DNA from: Methylotenera sp. UBA6020
GTDB lineage: Bacteria; Pseudomonadota; Gammaproteobacteria; Burkholderiales; Methylophilaceae
Length of the DNA stretch: 11,385 nucleotides
Direction: 5' to 3'
NCBI GenBank assembly: GCA_002429455.1
Contig: DIZU01000185.1
Span: forward strand, 1-11,385
Notes under the pieces: model-generated
Told to the model about the DNA's origin: nothing
The model's database searches: none
Seen by the model: the letters and a program-made list of their open reading frames with translations, nothing else
Position numbers and translations under genes: made by a program
Part shown: in pieces, positions 5,932-11,385 of the stretch
Layout of the letters: each line of letters begins with the position of its first letter
Numbering within the stretch: the stretch's first letter is position 1

Positions 5932-6567
5932 ATGCCAAGTAGATTTAATTTAGATAAGATGATTGTTGAGTTCGACACGGGGTTACGCACCTTGCTTGCA
6001 AAACCACGCAGTCTGCGCGCGCACCCGGATATTGACATTCCAGACACCAATCTTAGCGAGGCAGAAAAAAAACATGCTAGCGCACTGATGCGCGTGAATC
6101 ATACAGGCGAAGTATGCGCGCAAGCTTTGTATAGTGGCCAAGCACTCACCGCCCATCATGCCGAAACAACCGCAGCATTAAAACAGGCGGCCCTTGAAGA
6201 AACAGAGCATTTGGCCTGGTGCGAAACACGCATTGGGCAACTTGGCGGCCGCACTAGCCTGCTTAACCCTTTTTTTTACGCAGGCTCATTCACCATGGGC
6301 GTGGTTGCTGGGGTTCTGGGCGACAAATGGAACTTGGGCTTTTTGGCAGAAACTGAAAAACAGGTAGCAGCACACTTGGCTGGCCATCTTGATCAATTGC
6401 CAGTAGCCGACCAAAAAACACGTAAAATTGTTGAACAAATGCAGTTAGACGAGGCCAATCATGCCAATCTAGCGATGCAACACGGCGCAGCAGAACTACC
6501 GGCACCGGCAAAATTTTTCATGAAAAAAATGTCGAAATTAATGACAACTTCTGCGTACTATTTATAA
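5932..6567 (+). CDS. coq7: Coq7 demethoxyubiquinone hydroxylase
   Basis: Coq7-type diiron monooxygenase of ubiquinone synthesis, hydroxylating the demethoxy-quinol ring in the last ring hydroxylation. It is a membrane-associated four-helix protein. From the ATG at 5932 (211 residues) the ligands are Glu60 (NHTGEVCA), Glu90-x2-His93 ([10 protein letters not shown]), Glu142 (LAETEKQV) and Glu174-x2-His177 (LDEANH), the complete Coq7 set. The hydrophobic [13 protein letters not shown] segment and the C-terminal SAYYL are family-typical. The ATG at 5926 would add only Met-Pro. I prefer 5932 because TAAAAT lies 6 bases before it and there is no ribosome site for either. It stands alone, with other ubi genes not in the window. 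Its 3' end carries the promoter of the next gene. Confidence 0.96.
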   Translation: MPSRFNLDKMIVEFDTGLRTLLAKPRSLRAHPDIDIPDTNLSEAEKKHASALMRVNHTGEVCAQALYSGQALTAHHAETTAALKQAALEETEHLAWCETRIGQLGGRTSLLNPFFYAGSFTMGVVAGVLGDKWNLGFLAETEKQVAAHLAGHLDQLPVADQKTRKIVEQMQLDEANHANLAMQHGAAELPAPAKFFMKKMSKLMTTSAYYL

Positions 6568-6568
6568 T
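6541..6568 (+). promoter_or_regulatory. Promoter of the DUF2322 gene inside the end of coq7
   Basis: -35 ATGACA (6541-6546, 5/6 consensus), 16-base spacer, perfect -10 TATAAT (6563-6568) overlapping the coq7 stop codon. This is the best sigma-70 promoter pattern in the window. The start would be near 6575, giving a leader of about 70 bases. Confidence 0.6.
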
Positions 6569-6580
6569 GATTCCTGTACT

Positions 6581-6640
6581 TTTAGATTACTTACAGTGAA
6601 ATTACTTTGGCTTTGAAATTATTTTTACTTTGAGATTATC
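6581..6640 (+). repeat. Imperfect tandem repeats with 17-base period before the DUF2322 gene
   Basis: The units AGTGAAATTACTTTGGC (6595-6611), TTTGAAATTATTTTTAC (6612-6628) and TTTGAGATTATC (6629-6640) share the core TGARATTA at a 17-base step. A fourth, TTTAGATTACTTAC (6581-6594), is 14 bases long. They fill most of the predicted leader between the promoter and the start codon. Confidence 0.55.
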
Positions 6641-6645
6641 GAACC

Positions 6646-6969
6646 ATGCAAAAATTTAGTGATGTATTACAAACCCTTGATGATGCGTCCAATGTGCAGC
6701 GTATTGAGCTTTATAATAACGATGGCAGCCCGGCTGGCGTCATTGAAAACAAACCTGGCAGCCAAGGCTCAGTGAAGGTGTACTACCACTTATGGCGCAT
6801 GTACGGTAACATTTCATTGGATGCAGCGGTAGAAGGTTTAAGTCTATATGCAGAACACACGGAAGACGCGGAAAATTGCCCGGGCAAACATCCGAATGTT
6901 GATAGATTATTAAATATTCTGGAAGACGAACAGCCGCTCACGGTAAAGGTAACGGAGAATAAAGCTTAA
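6646..6969 (+). CDS. DUF2322 family protein, function unknown
   Basis: 107-residue soluble, acidic protein that I recognise by pattern as DUF2322. Family-like segments are the N-terminal IELYNNDGSPAGVIENKPG, then VKVYYHLWRMYGNISLDAA and GLSLYAEHTEDAENCPGKHP, followed by NVDRLLNILE. No signal peptide, membrane segment, CxxC motif or enzyme motif is seen. The conserved HTED and GKHPN stretches hint at a binding site, but no function can be assigned. The ATG at 6646 is the first Met and the family-length start; only a weak GAG lies upstream. It has its own promoter overlapping the end of coq7 and its own strong terminator at 7021-7060, so it is probably a single-gene unit. Confidence 0.85.
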   Translation: MQKFSDVLQTLDDASNVQRIELYNNDGSPAGVIENKPGSQGSVKVYYHLWRMYGNISLDAAVEGLSLYAEHTEDAENCPGKHPNVDRLLNILEDEQPLTVKVTENKA

Positions 6970-7066
6970 TTTTTTGTAGCCCAGCACTAGAAAAAATTAA
7001 TGCTGATCACTAGCCACCTTAACTTTAGTTACTCAATTCTTTGAGTAACTAAAGTTTTTTGTAGCC
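6970..7066. repeat. 12-bp direct repeat TTTTTTGTAGCC
   Basis: TTTTTTGTAGCC occurs at 6970-6981, just after the DUF2322 stop, and again at 7055-7066, where the Ts form the terminator tail. The copies are 85 bases apart. The segment between them holds a short CAGCA/TGCTG inverted repeat and the 16-bp terminator stem. Confidence 0.5.
7021..7060 (+). terminator. 16-bp perfect-stem terminator of DUF2322, embedded in the VOC gene
   Basis: AACTTTAGTTACTCAA (7021-7036), loop TTCT, TTGAGTAACTAAAGTT (7041-7056), then Ts to 7060. The stem is perfect over 16 bp. On the plus strand it ends DUF2322 transcription. On the minus strand the same bases encode the last nine residues and stop of the VOC protein, and no U-tract follows there. 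Confidence 0.85.
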
Positions 7067-7451
7067 TGGAGACGGATGGATGATAAATTAGTTCAAGCAA
7101 ATGTCCGACCGCATCTAAGCAGTAAAAGCCACGTGAGCCATCACGGTGCGTTTTCGGTGCTTCAGTAATTTTCACACCGTTTTTCACAAAATAATCGTAC
7201 CAGTGATCCACATCTTCAGCGCTGTTCAGCACAAAGCCAATGTGATCAAGCCGTTGCTGTGCTTGCGGATCATAATCAACCCGATGCAAGGCAAACACAT
7301 CACCTTGGTTGGTTAAATACACATTATCAGCATCGGGCTGCCATTCAATCTGCATGCCCATAACATCAACATAAAACTTCACACAGACTTCTAGCTCTTT
7401 TACAAACAAAGCAAGATGGCGTATGCCGAGCATGCCGGCCGGTTTATGCAT
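7029..7451 (-). CDS. VOC-superfamily (glyoxalase/dioxygenase-fold) protein
   Basis: 140-residue vicinal oxygen chelate protein with two beta-alpha-beta3 modules, IRHLALFVKELEVCVKFYVD and LDHIGFVLNSAEDVDHWYDY. Likely metal ligands are His12, His70 and Glu120 (GHLLELIYH), with His56 a possible fourth. The enzyme activity cannot be told: the fold covers glyoxalase I, ring-cleaving dioxygenases and antibiotic-binding proteins. The start at 7451 leaves a 4-base gap after the OsmC stop, so translation is probably coupled. Its nearest Shine-Dalgarno-like sequence, GGTGGA, is inside the end of the OsmC gene. An extended frame to 7532 would overlap OsmC by 77 bases and adds 27 residues outside the fold. 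Its last codons form the neighbour's terminator. Confidence 0.82.
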   Translation of the reverse strand: MHKPAGMLGIRHLALFVKELEVCVKFYVDVMGMQIEWQPDADNVYLTNQGDVFALHRVDYDPQAQQRLDHIGFVLNSAEDVDHWYDYFVKNGVKITEAPKTHRDGSRGFYCLDAVGHLLELIYHPSVSRLQKTLVTQRIE

Positions 7452-7455
7452 CTGC

Positions 7456-7911
7456 CTACTGAATTCCACCTGAACCTGTCTCGCCACATTGAATCTCACC
7501 GCTCTTAATCTCAAAGTCGTGAGTAATTTCACAGGCTTTACTCAGCATGATGGAGGCTGAACAGTACTTTTCTGCCGATAACTTTACTGCGCGCTCTACT
7601 TGAAGCGCGTTCAAGCCTGTGCCAGTAATCACAAAATGCACATGGATTTTAGTAAATACTTTGGGTATTTCATCAGCACGGATCGCATCAATTTCCGCGA
7701 TACAATCCACAATCGGTTGCCGGGCTTTTTTGAGGATTGTAACTACGTCAAACGAGGTACAAGCGCCCATACCAATCAGCAACATTTCCATTGGTCGCAT
7801 ACCGATATTACGACCGCCATTTTCAAGCGCGCCATCCAGCACAACAGCATGACCAGTTTCCGATTCACCGACGAAACTGACACCGTCAATCCATTTAATG
7901 CTTACTTTCAT
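7456..7911 (-). CDS. OsmC family protein, YhfA type
   Basis: 151-residue OsmC-family protein resembling E. coli YhfA in several stretches: VKWVEG-like opening (SIKWIDGVSFVGES), PMEMLLIGMGACTSFDVV and LSAEKYCSASIML. OsmC/Ohr relatives are thiol peroxidases using two cysteines; here Cys51 and Cys117 are at the expected places. The YhfA branch has no settled function, so peroxidase activity is inference. The start at 7911 is preferred because the family begins there. An in-frame ATG at 7959 would add 16 residues read from the GC-rich hairpin repeat upstream, with no ribosome site. Only a weak GAGAGA precedes 7911. It is followed 4 bases later by the VOC gene and preceded by the FKBP gene. Confidence 0.88.
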   Translation of the reverse strand: MKVSIKWIDGVSFVGESETGHAVVLDGALENGGRNIGMRPMEMLLIGMGACTSFDVVTILKKARQPIVDCIAEIDAIRADEIPKVFTKIHVHFVITGTGLNALQVERAVKLSAEKYCSASIMLSKACEITHDFEIKSGEIQCGETGSGGIQ

Positions 7912-7931
7912 ATGGTTATCTCTCAGCTTAT

Positions 7932-7980
7932 AAGCGGCACGACCCCGTGCCGCTTGCATTTCCGCGACGAGTCGTCGCTC
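7932..7980 (-). repeat. REP-like GC-rich double hairpin between FKBP and OsmC genes
   Basis: On the minus strand, TAGGAGCGACGACTCGTCGC directly follows (and its TAG is) the FKBP stop codon; GCGACG/CGTCGC pair around ACT (7964-7978). After a short linker, AAGCGGCACG and CGTGCCGCTT pair perfectly over 10 bp around a 4-base loop (7932-7955). The first hairpin resembles TAGGAGCGAC...GTCGCG repeats of gamma- and betaproteobacterial genomes. The region is clearly richer in GC than its surroundings. There is no U-tract, so it may be a REP/BIME-like element or an mRNA 3'-end stabiliser. Confidence 0.55.
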
Positions 7981-8448
7981 CTATTTCACATCCAGCAATT
8001 CAACATCAAAGATCAAATTAGCATTAGGAGGAATCGCGCCACCTGCGCCACGTGCACCATAGCCCATTTCTGAAGGGATAATCAGCGTACGTTTGCCGCC
8101 AATTTTCATGCCTTGCACGCCTTCATCCCAACCTTGAATGACTTGACCGCCACCTAAAAAGAAATTGAATGGCTGATTACGGTCTAAACTGCTATCAAAT
8201 TTTTTGCCTTTGTTACCCTCGGCAGCAGGGTCAAATAACCAACCGGTATAATGCACGGTTACGTTGAAACCCGCTTCCGCTTCGCGGCCGGTGCCAACTT
8301 GGGTGTCAATTTTCTGTAGTTCTGTAATATTAGCGCTTTGTGTCATTGCTGGTTTTTCCTGTTTTGATGATGTTGACTGTGCATTGCAACCCGCCGCGGC
8401 AAAACAGGCAAGTAACAAAGTAATTGTTAGGGTATTGTTGTGTTTCAT
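7981..8448 (-). CDS. FKBP-type peptidyl-prolyl isomerase, lipoprotein
   Basis: 155-residue proline isomerase for folding of envelope proteins. The signal peptide TLTITLLLACFAAAGC has a lipobox AAGC with Cys21; Asn22 at +2 is not an inner-membrane retention signal, so outer-membrane anchoring is inferred. A linker to about 44 precedes the FKBP domain (45-155). Active-site residues by family are Tyr67, Phe84-Asp85, Val103-Ile104, Trp107, Tyr130, Ile139 and Phe147. A short insert, DPAAEGNKGK, precedes FDSS, longer than in minimal FKBPs. A weak GTGGA lies 6 bases before ATG. It is downstream of dacB by 99 bases and upstream of OsmC by 69, with a REP-like hairpin starting at its stop codon. Confidence 0.93.
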   Translation of the reverse strand: MKHNNTLTITLLLACFAAAGCNAQSTSSKQEKPAMTQSANITELQKIDTQVGTGREAEAGFNVTVHYTGWLFDPAAEGNKGKKFDSSLDRNQPFNFFLGGGQVIQGWDEGVQGMKIGGKRTLIIPSEMGYGARGAGGAIPPNANLIFDVELLDVK

Positions 8449-8475
8449 AAATTGTCCACGTCTTTGATATAAATC

Positions 8476-8485
8476 TTAAGCTTAA
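8476..8485. repeat. 10-base palindrome before the FKBP gene
   Basis: TTAAGCTTAA is a perfect palindrome 27 bases upstream of the FKBP start codon. The dacB-FKBP gap otherwise holds TTTACA-like and TATAT-like pieces but no promoter with acceptable spacing that I would defend. Confidence 0.3.
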
Positions 8486-8547
8486 TGATAAATCACCGAT
8501 ATGATACTAGAAATCATCCTTAGTTCAGTATTGTAAATGCTGGCACA

Positions 8548-9993
8548 TTATTGTGCATAGACCCACTCTAAAAGGGCATCTTGTGCTGGCTTGGTCAGTG
8601 CCGCTTTTGCATGATTCACCATAAAAACCACCACATAGCGTTGACCATGCTGCCCCAGCACGTAGCCCGCTAAAGTAAATACCCCATTGATAGTACCGGT
8701 TTTTAAGTGTACTCGGCCCTGCAACTGGCTGCCATTCATGCGTTTTAACAATGTGCCATCTACCGCCAATATAGGGAGTGAACTCATTAACTCCGGCATC
8801 ACTGGGCTGTAGTAAGCACTTACCAACAACTCACCCATATGCTGAGCACTTAACCGCTCTATGCGCGACAACCCTGAGCCGTTGTCAATCACCAACTCAT
8901 TAAAATTAAGCCCGAGTGAATTAAGCCAATGGTTCACGGCCAATGCACCGTTAGCTTCCGTGGCTGGTGCGCCCATTTTTTCCGCGGCAATGGTCAACAG
9001 TAACTGCCGCGCCATCAGGTTATTACTCCACTTATTAATATCAACCAGAATTTGCGCCAGCGTTTTTGAATCTTGCTGCATGAGTTTAATGGCGTTACTC
9101 GGTACATTTTGCGTGCGCAGCTTGCCAGTAAAACTTCCACCTAACTCAAGCCATAACTTACGGAACAGATGCAGGGTGTAGTTATTTTCGTCTATCGCCA
9201 ATAACTCCAGGTACTTTTCGCTACAGTTTGGCGCATACACACCACTAAAGGTGACCGTCGCTGTATCACCTGTTTGCTTTACATCATAACTAAGTGTATT
9301 ACGCCAATTAGCGCAATCGGCCTTAGCAATTTTAAGTAAATTATTCACCTTAACTTCAGGTAAGTTTGGCTCGGGCGTAATGTTCACATGACTTGCATCT
9401 GAATCAAAACGAAAACTGATTGCTTTCAAGTTGATTGCCAGCGCACTCGGCGCGGCATTGTAGGCGCGCGCCGCATCTCCATCAAAGCTGTCTAAGGATT
9501 GCTTTGTAGCAGAAAAATAACTGTTATCAACAATTAAATCGCCTTTAATCTCCTGAATACCAAGTTGACGCAGGCTATTCAGTAACCGCCAAAAATCCAC
9601 CGTCATCAGATTCGGGTCGCCAAAACCTTTCAAGTACAAGTTGCCATCCAACACGCCGTTATGCAGGCTACCATCTGTATATACTTCAGTTTTCCATCTA
9701 TAGCCTGGTCCCAGCAACGCGAGGCCTGCATAGCTGGTGAGCAGCTTCATGGTGCTCGCCGGGTTAAGCGGAATAGTTGATTGATGCGCCAATAGTGGCG
9801 GATTGAGTTGCGCCGGTTGTGCTGTCAAGGCCTGCACGTACACCGATACACTATCTGCAGGCAACCCTACTCGTTGCAGGGCAGCGCTAACCGTACCTGG
9901 TAATGTTGTGCCTAGTAGCTCTGTCTTTGGCAACTCGGCATGCGCTAACGGATGCGCGCATAGACATAATATAAGTAATAATTTTTGCATCAT
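8548..9993 (-). CDS. dacB: D-alanyl-D-alanine carboxypeptidase/endopeptidase, PBP4 type (S13)
   Basis: 481-residue periplasmic class C penicillin-binding protein. It removes the terminal D-Ala of peptidoglycan stem peptides and/or cleaves D-Ala-diamino-acid cross-links. The signal peptide is 1-19 (cleavage after AHA). Active-site motifs: Ser80-Thr-Met-Lys83 (NPASTMKLLTS), Ser323-Asn-Asn (KWSNNLMAR) and Lys431-Thr-Gly433 (HLKTGTINGV). The long insert between motifs 1 and 2 is the S13 hallmark. The length matches E. coli DacB (477). Start: tandem ATG codons at 9991-9993 and 9988-9990; AAGG (10005-10008), overlapping the bioA stop, is 11 bases before the first. The gap to bioA is 13 bases, so the two are almost certainly co-transcribed. 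Confidence 0.95.
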   Translation of the reverse strand: MMQKLLLILCLCAHPLAHAELPKTELLGTTLPGTVSAALQRVGLPADSVSVYVQALTAQPAQLNPPLLAHQSTIPLNPASTMKLLTSYAGLALLGPGYRWKTEVYTDGSLHNGVLDGNLYLKGFGDPNLMTVDFWRLLNSLRQLGIQEIKGDLIVDNSYFSATKQSLDSFDGDAARAYNAAPSALAINLKAISFRFDSDASHVNITPEPNLPEVKVNNLLKIAKADCANWRNTLSYDVKQTGDTATVTFSGVYAPNCSEKYLELLAIDENNYTLHLFRKLWLELGGSFTGKLRTQNVPSNAIKLMQQDSKTLAQILVDINKWSNNLMARQLLLTIAAEKMGAPATEANGALAVNHWLNSLGLNFNELVIDNGSGLSRIERLSAQHMGELLVSAYYSPVMPELMSSLPILAVDGTLLKRMNGSQLQGRVHLKTGTINGVFTLAGYVLGQHGQRYVVVFMVNHAKAALTKPAQDALLEWVYAQ

Positions 9994-10004
9994 TTAATCA
10001 AATA

Positions 10005-10008
10005 CCTT
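10005..10008 (-). promoter_or_regulatory. dacB ribosome binding site overlapping the bioA stop codon
   Basis: Minus-strand TAAGG combines the bioA stop TAA (10009-10007) with AAGG (10008-10005). The spacing to the first dacB ATG is 11 bases. It implies translation of dacB by ribosomes arriving at the end of bioA. Confidence 0.55.
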
Positions 10009-11323
10009 ACATGCTCGCTCGCAAAGCGTTCATGGTTGCGCTCAACATAAAATCTATCTCAGCCTCAGTAATGGTATAAGGCGGCATAAAATACACCGTG
10101 TTGCCGATCGGGCGCAGTAATAAGCCTTGCTGCAACGCCTGGCTATAGCACCCTCTGGAAAACTGTGGATTATTTGTCTTGACGTCAAATGCCAAAATCA
10201 TGCCTTGATGCCGTAGATGCTCAATTGGAAAGGCAGTGAGCGCTTGCATTGTCTCATTCAGATAGCAGGCTTTTTCCTTATTTTTCTCGAGAATATTATC
10301 TGATTCAAAAATCGCCAAGGTCGCCAATGCCGCACTACAGGCCAGCGGATTACCGGTGTAGCTATGACTATGCAGAAAACCTTTTGCCGTACTATCGTCA
10401 TAAAAAGCTTGATAGACAGTATCCGTGGTCAGCACCGCCGATAGTGGTAAATATCCGCCAGTGATACCTTTAGACAGGCAAATAAAGTCGGCCGTTACGG
10501 CTGCCTGCTCACAAGCAAACATCGTCCCTGTGCGACCAAATCCCACGGCAATTTCATCGGCGATGAGATGTACATCATATTGACTGCAGATCTGCCGGGC
10601 ACGTTTAAGATAGGCCGGGTGATACATAGCCATACCTGCCGCGCATTGAATCAATGGCTCAATAATGAATGCGGCTAACTCAGCATGATGTTCACGCACA
10701 TACTGCTCTAGCTGGTCAGCACAACGCAAGGCAAAAGCCTCTGCACTCTCACCGTTTTCGGCCAATCTGAAATCGGGGCTAGGCATCTGCGCCGACTGCA
10801 TTAATAGTGGCGCATAGGTATCCTTAAAAATCGCCACATCAGTCACAGCAAGCGCGCCTAATGTTTCACCGTGGTAACTATTTTGCAGACTAATAAATTT
10901 GGTTTTATTGGTTTTGCCAGTTTGGGCTGAACAGTTGTGCCAGTAATGGAAACTCATTTTCAGCGCGATTTCAGTGGCACTTGCGCCGTCACTGGCATAA
11001 AACGCATGGCCTAAACCGGTAAGTTGCGCCAGTTTTTCTGACAACTCAATCACTGGCTGATGGGTAAAACCGGCCAACATCACATGCTCTAGCGTATCAA
11101 GCTGCAGTTTAATCGCGTCTTTAATGTGTGGGTTGTTATGCCCAAACAAGTTCACCCACCACGAACTCACCGCATCCAAATAGCGTTTTCCCTCAGCATC
11201 ATAAAGCCATACCCCTTCACCTTTGTGAATGGGTATCAGCGGGTACGATTCATGCTGCTTCATCTGCGTGCATGGGTGCCACACAGCTTGGAGGCTACGG
11301 TCGAGCAAGGTTTGATTGGTCAT
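10007..11323 (-). CDS. bioA: Adenosylmethionine-8-amino-7-oxononanoate aminotransferase (biotin)
   Basis: 438-residue class III PLP aminotransferase that makes 7,8-diaminopelargonic acid from 7-keto-8-aminopelargonate with SAM as amino donor. Visible motifs: WHPCTQMK at 15-22 and SSWWVNLFGH (53-62), typical of BioA; Tyr150-His151-Gly (NSYHGETLGA) for PLP stacking; Asp256 (IADEIAVGFGRTG) binding the pyridine nitrogen; and catalytic Lys285 (LSKGITGGYLPL). The GNPLACSAA segment is at 325-333. The length fits BioA (429 in E. coli). No other biotin gene is adjacent; it is paired with dacB. The ATG at 11323 lacks a Shine-Dalgarno site and TAGAAT lies 5 bases before it, suggesting a very short or absent leader. 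Confidence 0.95.
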   Translation of the reverse strand: MTNQTLLDRSLQAVWHPCTQMKQHESYPLIPIHKGEGVWLYDAEGKRYLDAVSSWWVNLFGHNNPHIKDAIKLQLDTLEHVMLAGFTHQPVIELSEKLAQLTGLGHAFYASDGASATEIALKMSFHYWHNCSAQTGKTNKTKFISLQNSYHGETLGALAVTDVAIFKDTYAPLLMQSAQMPSPDFRLAENGESAEAFALRCADQLEQYVREHHAELAAFIIEPLIQCAAGMAMYHPAYLKRARQICSQYDVHLIADEIAVGFGRTGTMFACEQAAVTADFICLSKGITGGYLPLSAVLTTDTVYQAFYDDSTAKGFLHSHSYTGNPLACSAALATLAIFESDNILEKNKEKACYLNETMQALTAFPIEHLRHQGMILAFDVKTNNPQFSRGCYSQALQQGLLLRPIGNTVYFMPPYTITEAEIDFMLSATMNALRASM

Positions 11324-11334
11324 AGCTAATTCTA
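11324..11334 (-). promoter_or_regulatory. -10-like element 5 bases before the bioA start
   Basis: Minus-strand TAGAAT (11329-11334) is 5 bases from the ATG. The -35 is unclear (TTCTTA at an 18-base spacing is poor). No BioR- or BirA-type operator was recognised in the 62 bases to the window end. A second TATAAC lies further upstream and could give a normal leader instead. Confidence 0.3.
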
Positions 11335-11385
11335 AAAATACAATTATTCAAATAAGAACTTTACACGTATGGTTATAACGTAATT

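Noticed and set aside
7452..7532. N-terminal extension of the VOC frame overlapping the OsmC gene by 77 bases
   Set aside because: The added 27 residues are outside the VOC fold and are the OsmC end read in another frame. The start at 7451, just after the OsmC stop, fits better.
7912..7959. Upstream ATG for the OsmC gene
   Set aside because: It would translate the GC-rich hairpin repeat, has no ribosome site, and the family begins at the Met encoded at 7911.
7600..8073. 157-codon plus-strand open frame
   Set aside because: It is antisense to the OsmC and FKBP genes, resembles no family, and both opposite genes have clear motifs.
8543..8556. GCACA/TGTGC hairpin at the dacB stop as a terminator
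   Set aside because: It has a 5-bp stem and no T-run on either strand.
1..11385. Phage, insertion sequence, CRISPR, toxin-antitoxin or defence system
   Set aside because: Both strands were scanned by eye: no transposase, integrase, regularly spaced direct-repeat array or defence-type gene pair is present. All gaps are below 160 bases.

Overview
The window looks like ordinary chromosome of a betaproteobacterium with GC content in the mid-40s percent, most likely a Nitrosomonadales/Methylophilaceae (Methylotenera-like) organism. That placement rests on protein character (a YoaA helicase, Coq7 diiron hydroxylase, DUF2322 protein, solitary GlcF-type Fe-S protein) and is an inference, not a database result. 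Thirteen protein genes can be supported, one cut by the left edge. There are no tRNA or rRNA genes, transposases, phage genes or CRISPR arrays, and no gene-free stretch reaches 300 bases.

Layout, left to right. (1) A minus-strand YoaA-type helicase, missing its C-terminus, diverges from a plus-strand NlpC/P60 cell-wall peptidase. (2) A bidirectional terminator separates the peptidase from two minus-strand genes, a bacterioferritin-like diiron protein and a small SelW-like CxxC protein. (3) An AT-rich divergent region with inverted repeats leads into plus-strand ctpA, which ends at a textbook terminator. (4) Plus-strand glcF-like, coq7 and DUF2322 genes follow. The DUF2322 gene has a recognisable promoter inside the end of coq7. 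Its terminator lies inside the 3' end of the convergent VOC gene. (5) The right half is a minus-strand series read as bioA, dacB, FKBP lipoprotein, YhfA-type OsmC, VOC protein. Its gaps are short (13, 99, 69 and 4 bases), so it may be one or two transcription units. The FKBP-OsmC gap holds a GC-rich double hairpin resembling a REP element.

Functional themes. Envelope and peptidoglycan maintenance is represented by the NlpC/P60 peptidase, CtpA, PBP4/DacB and the FKBP lipoprotein. Redox and metal handling is represented by the ferritin-like protein, SelW-like protein, OsmC protein and two Fe-S proteins. Cofactor synthesis is represented by coq7 and bioA.

The most unusual signal is in the gene starts. 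Several genes lack a Shine-Dalgarno sequence but have a -10-like hexamer almost exactly 6 bases before the likely start codon: TATAAT-N6-GTG (NlpC/P60), TATAAT-N6-ATG (glcF, at an internal Met), TAAAAT-N6-ATG (coq7, at its second Met) and TAGAAT-N5-ATG (bioA). This predicts leaderless mRNAs beside neighbours with good Shine-Dalgarno sites. I found no clear novel multi-gene system.
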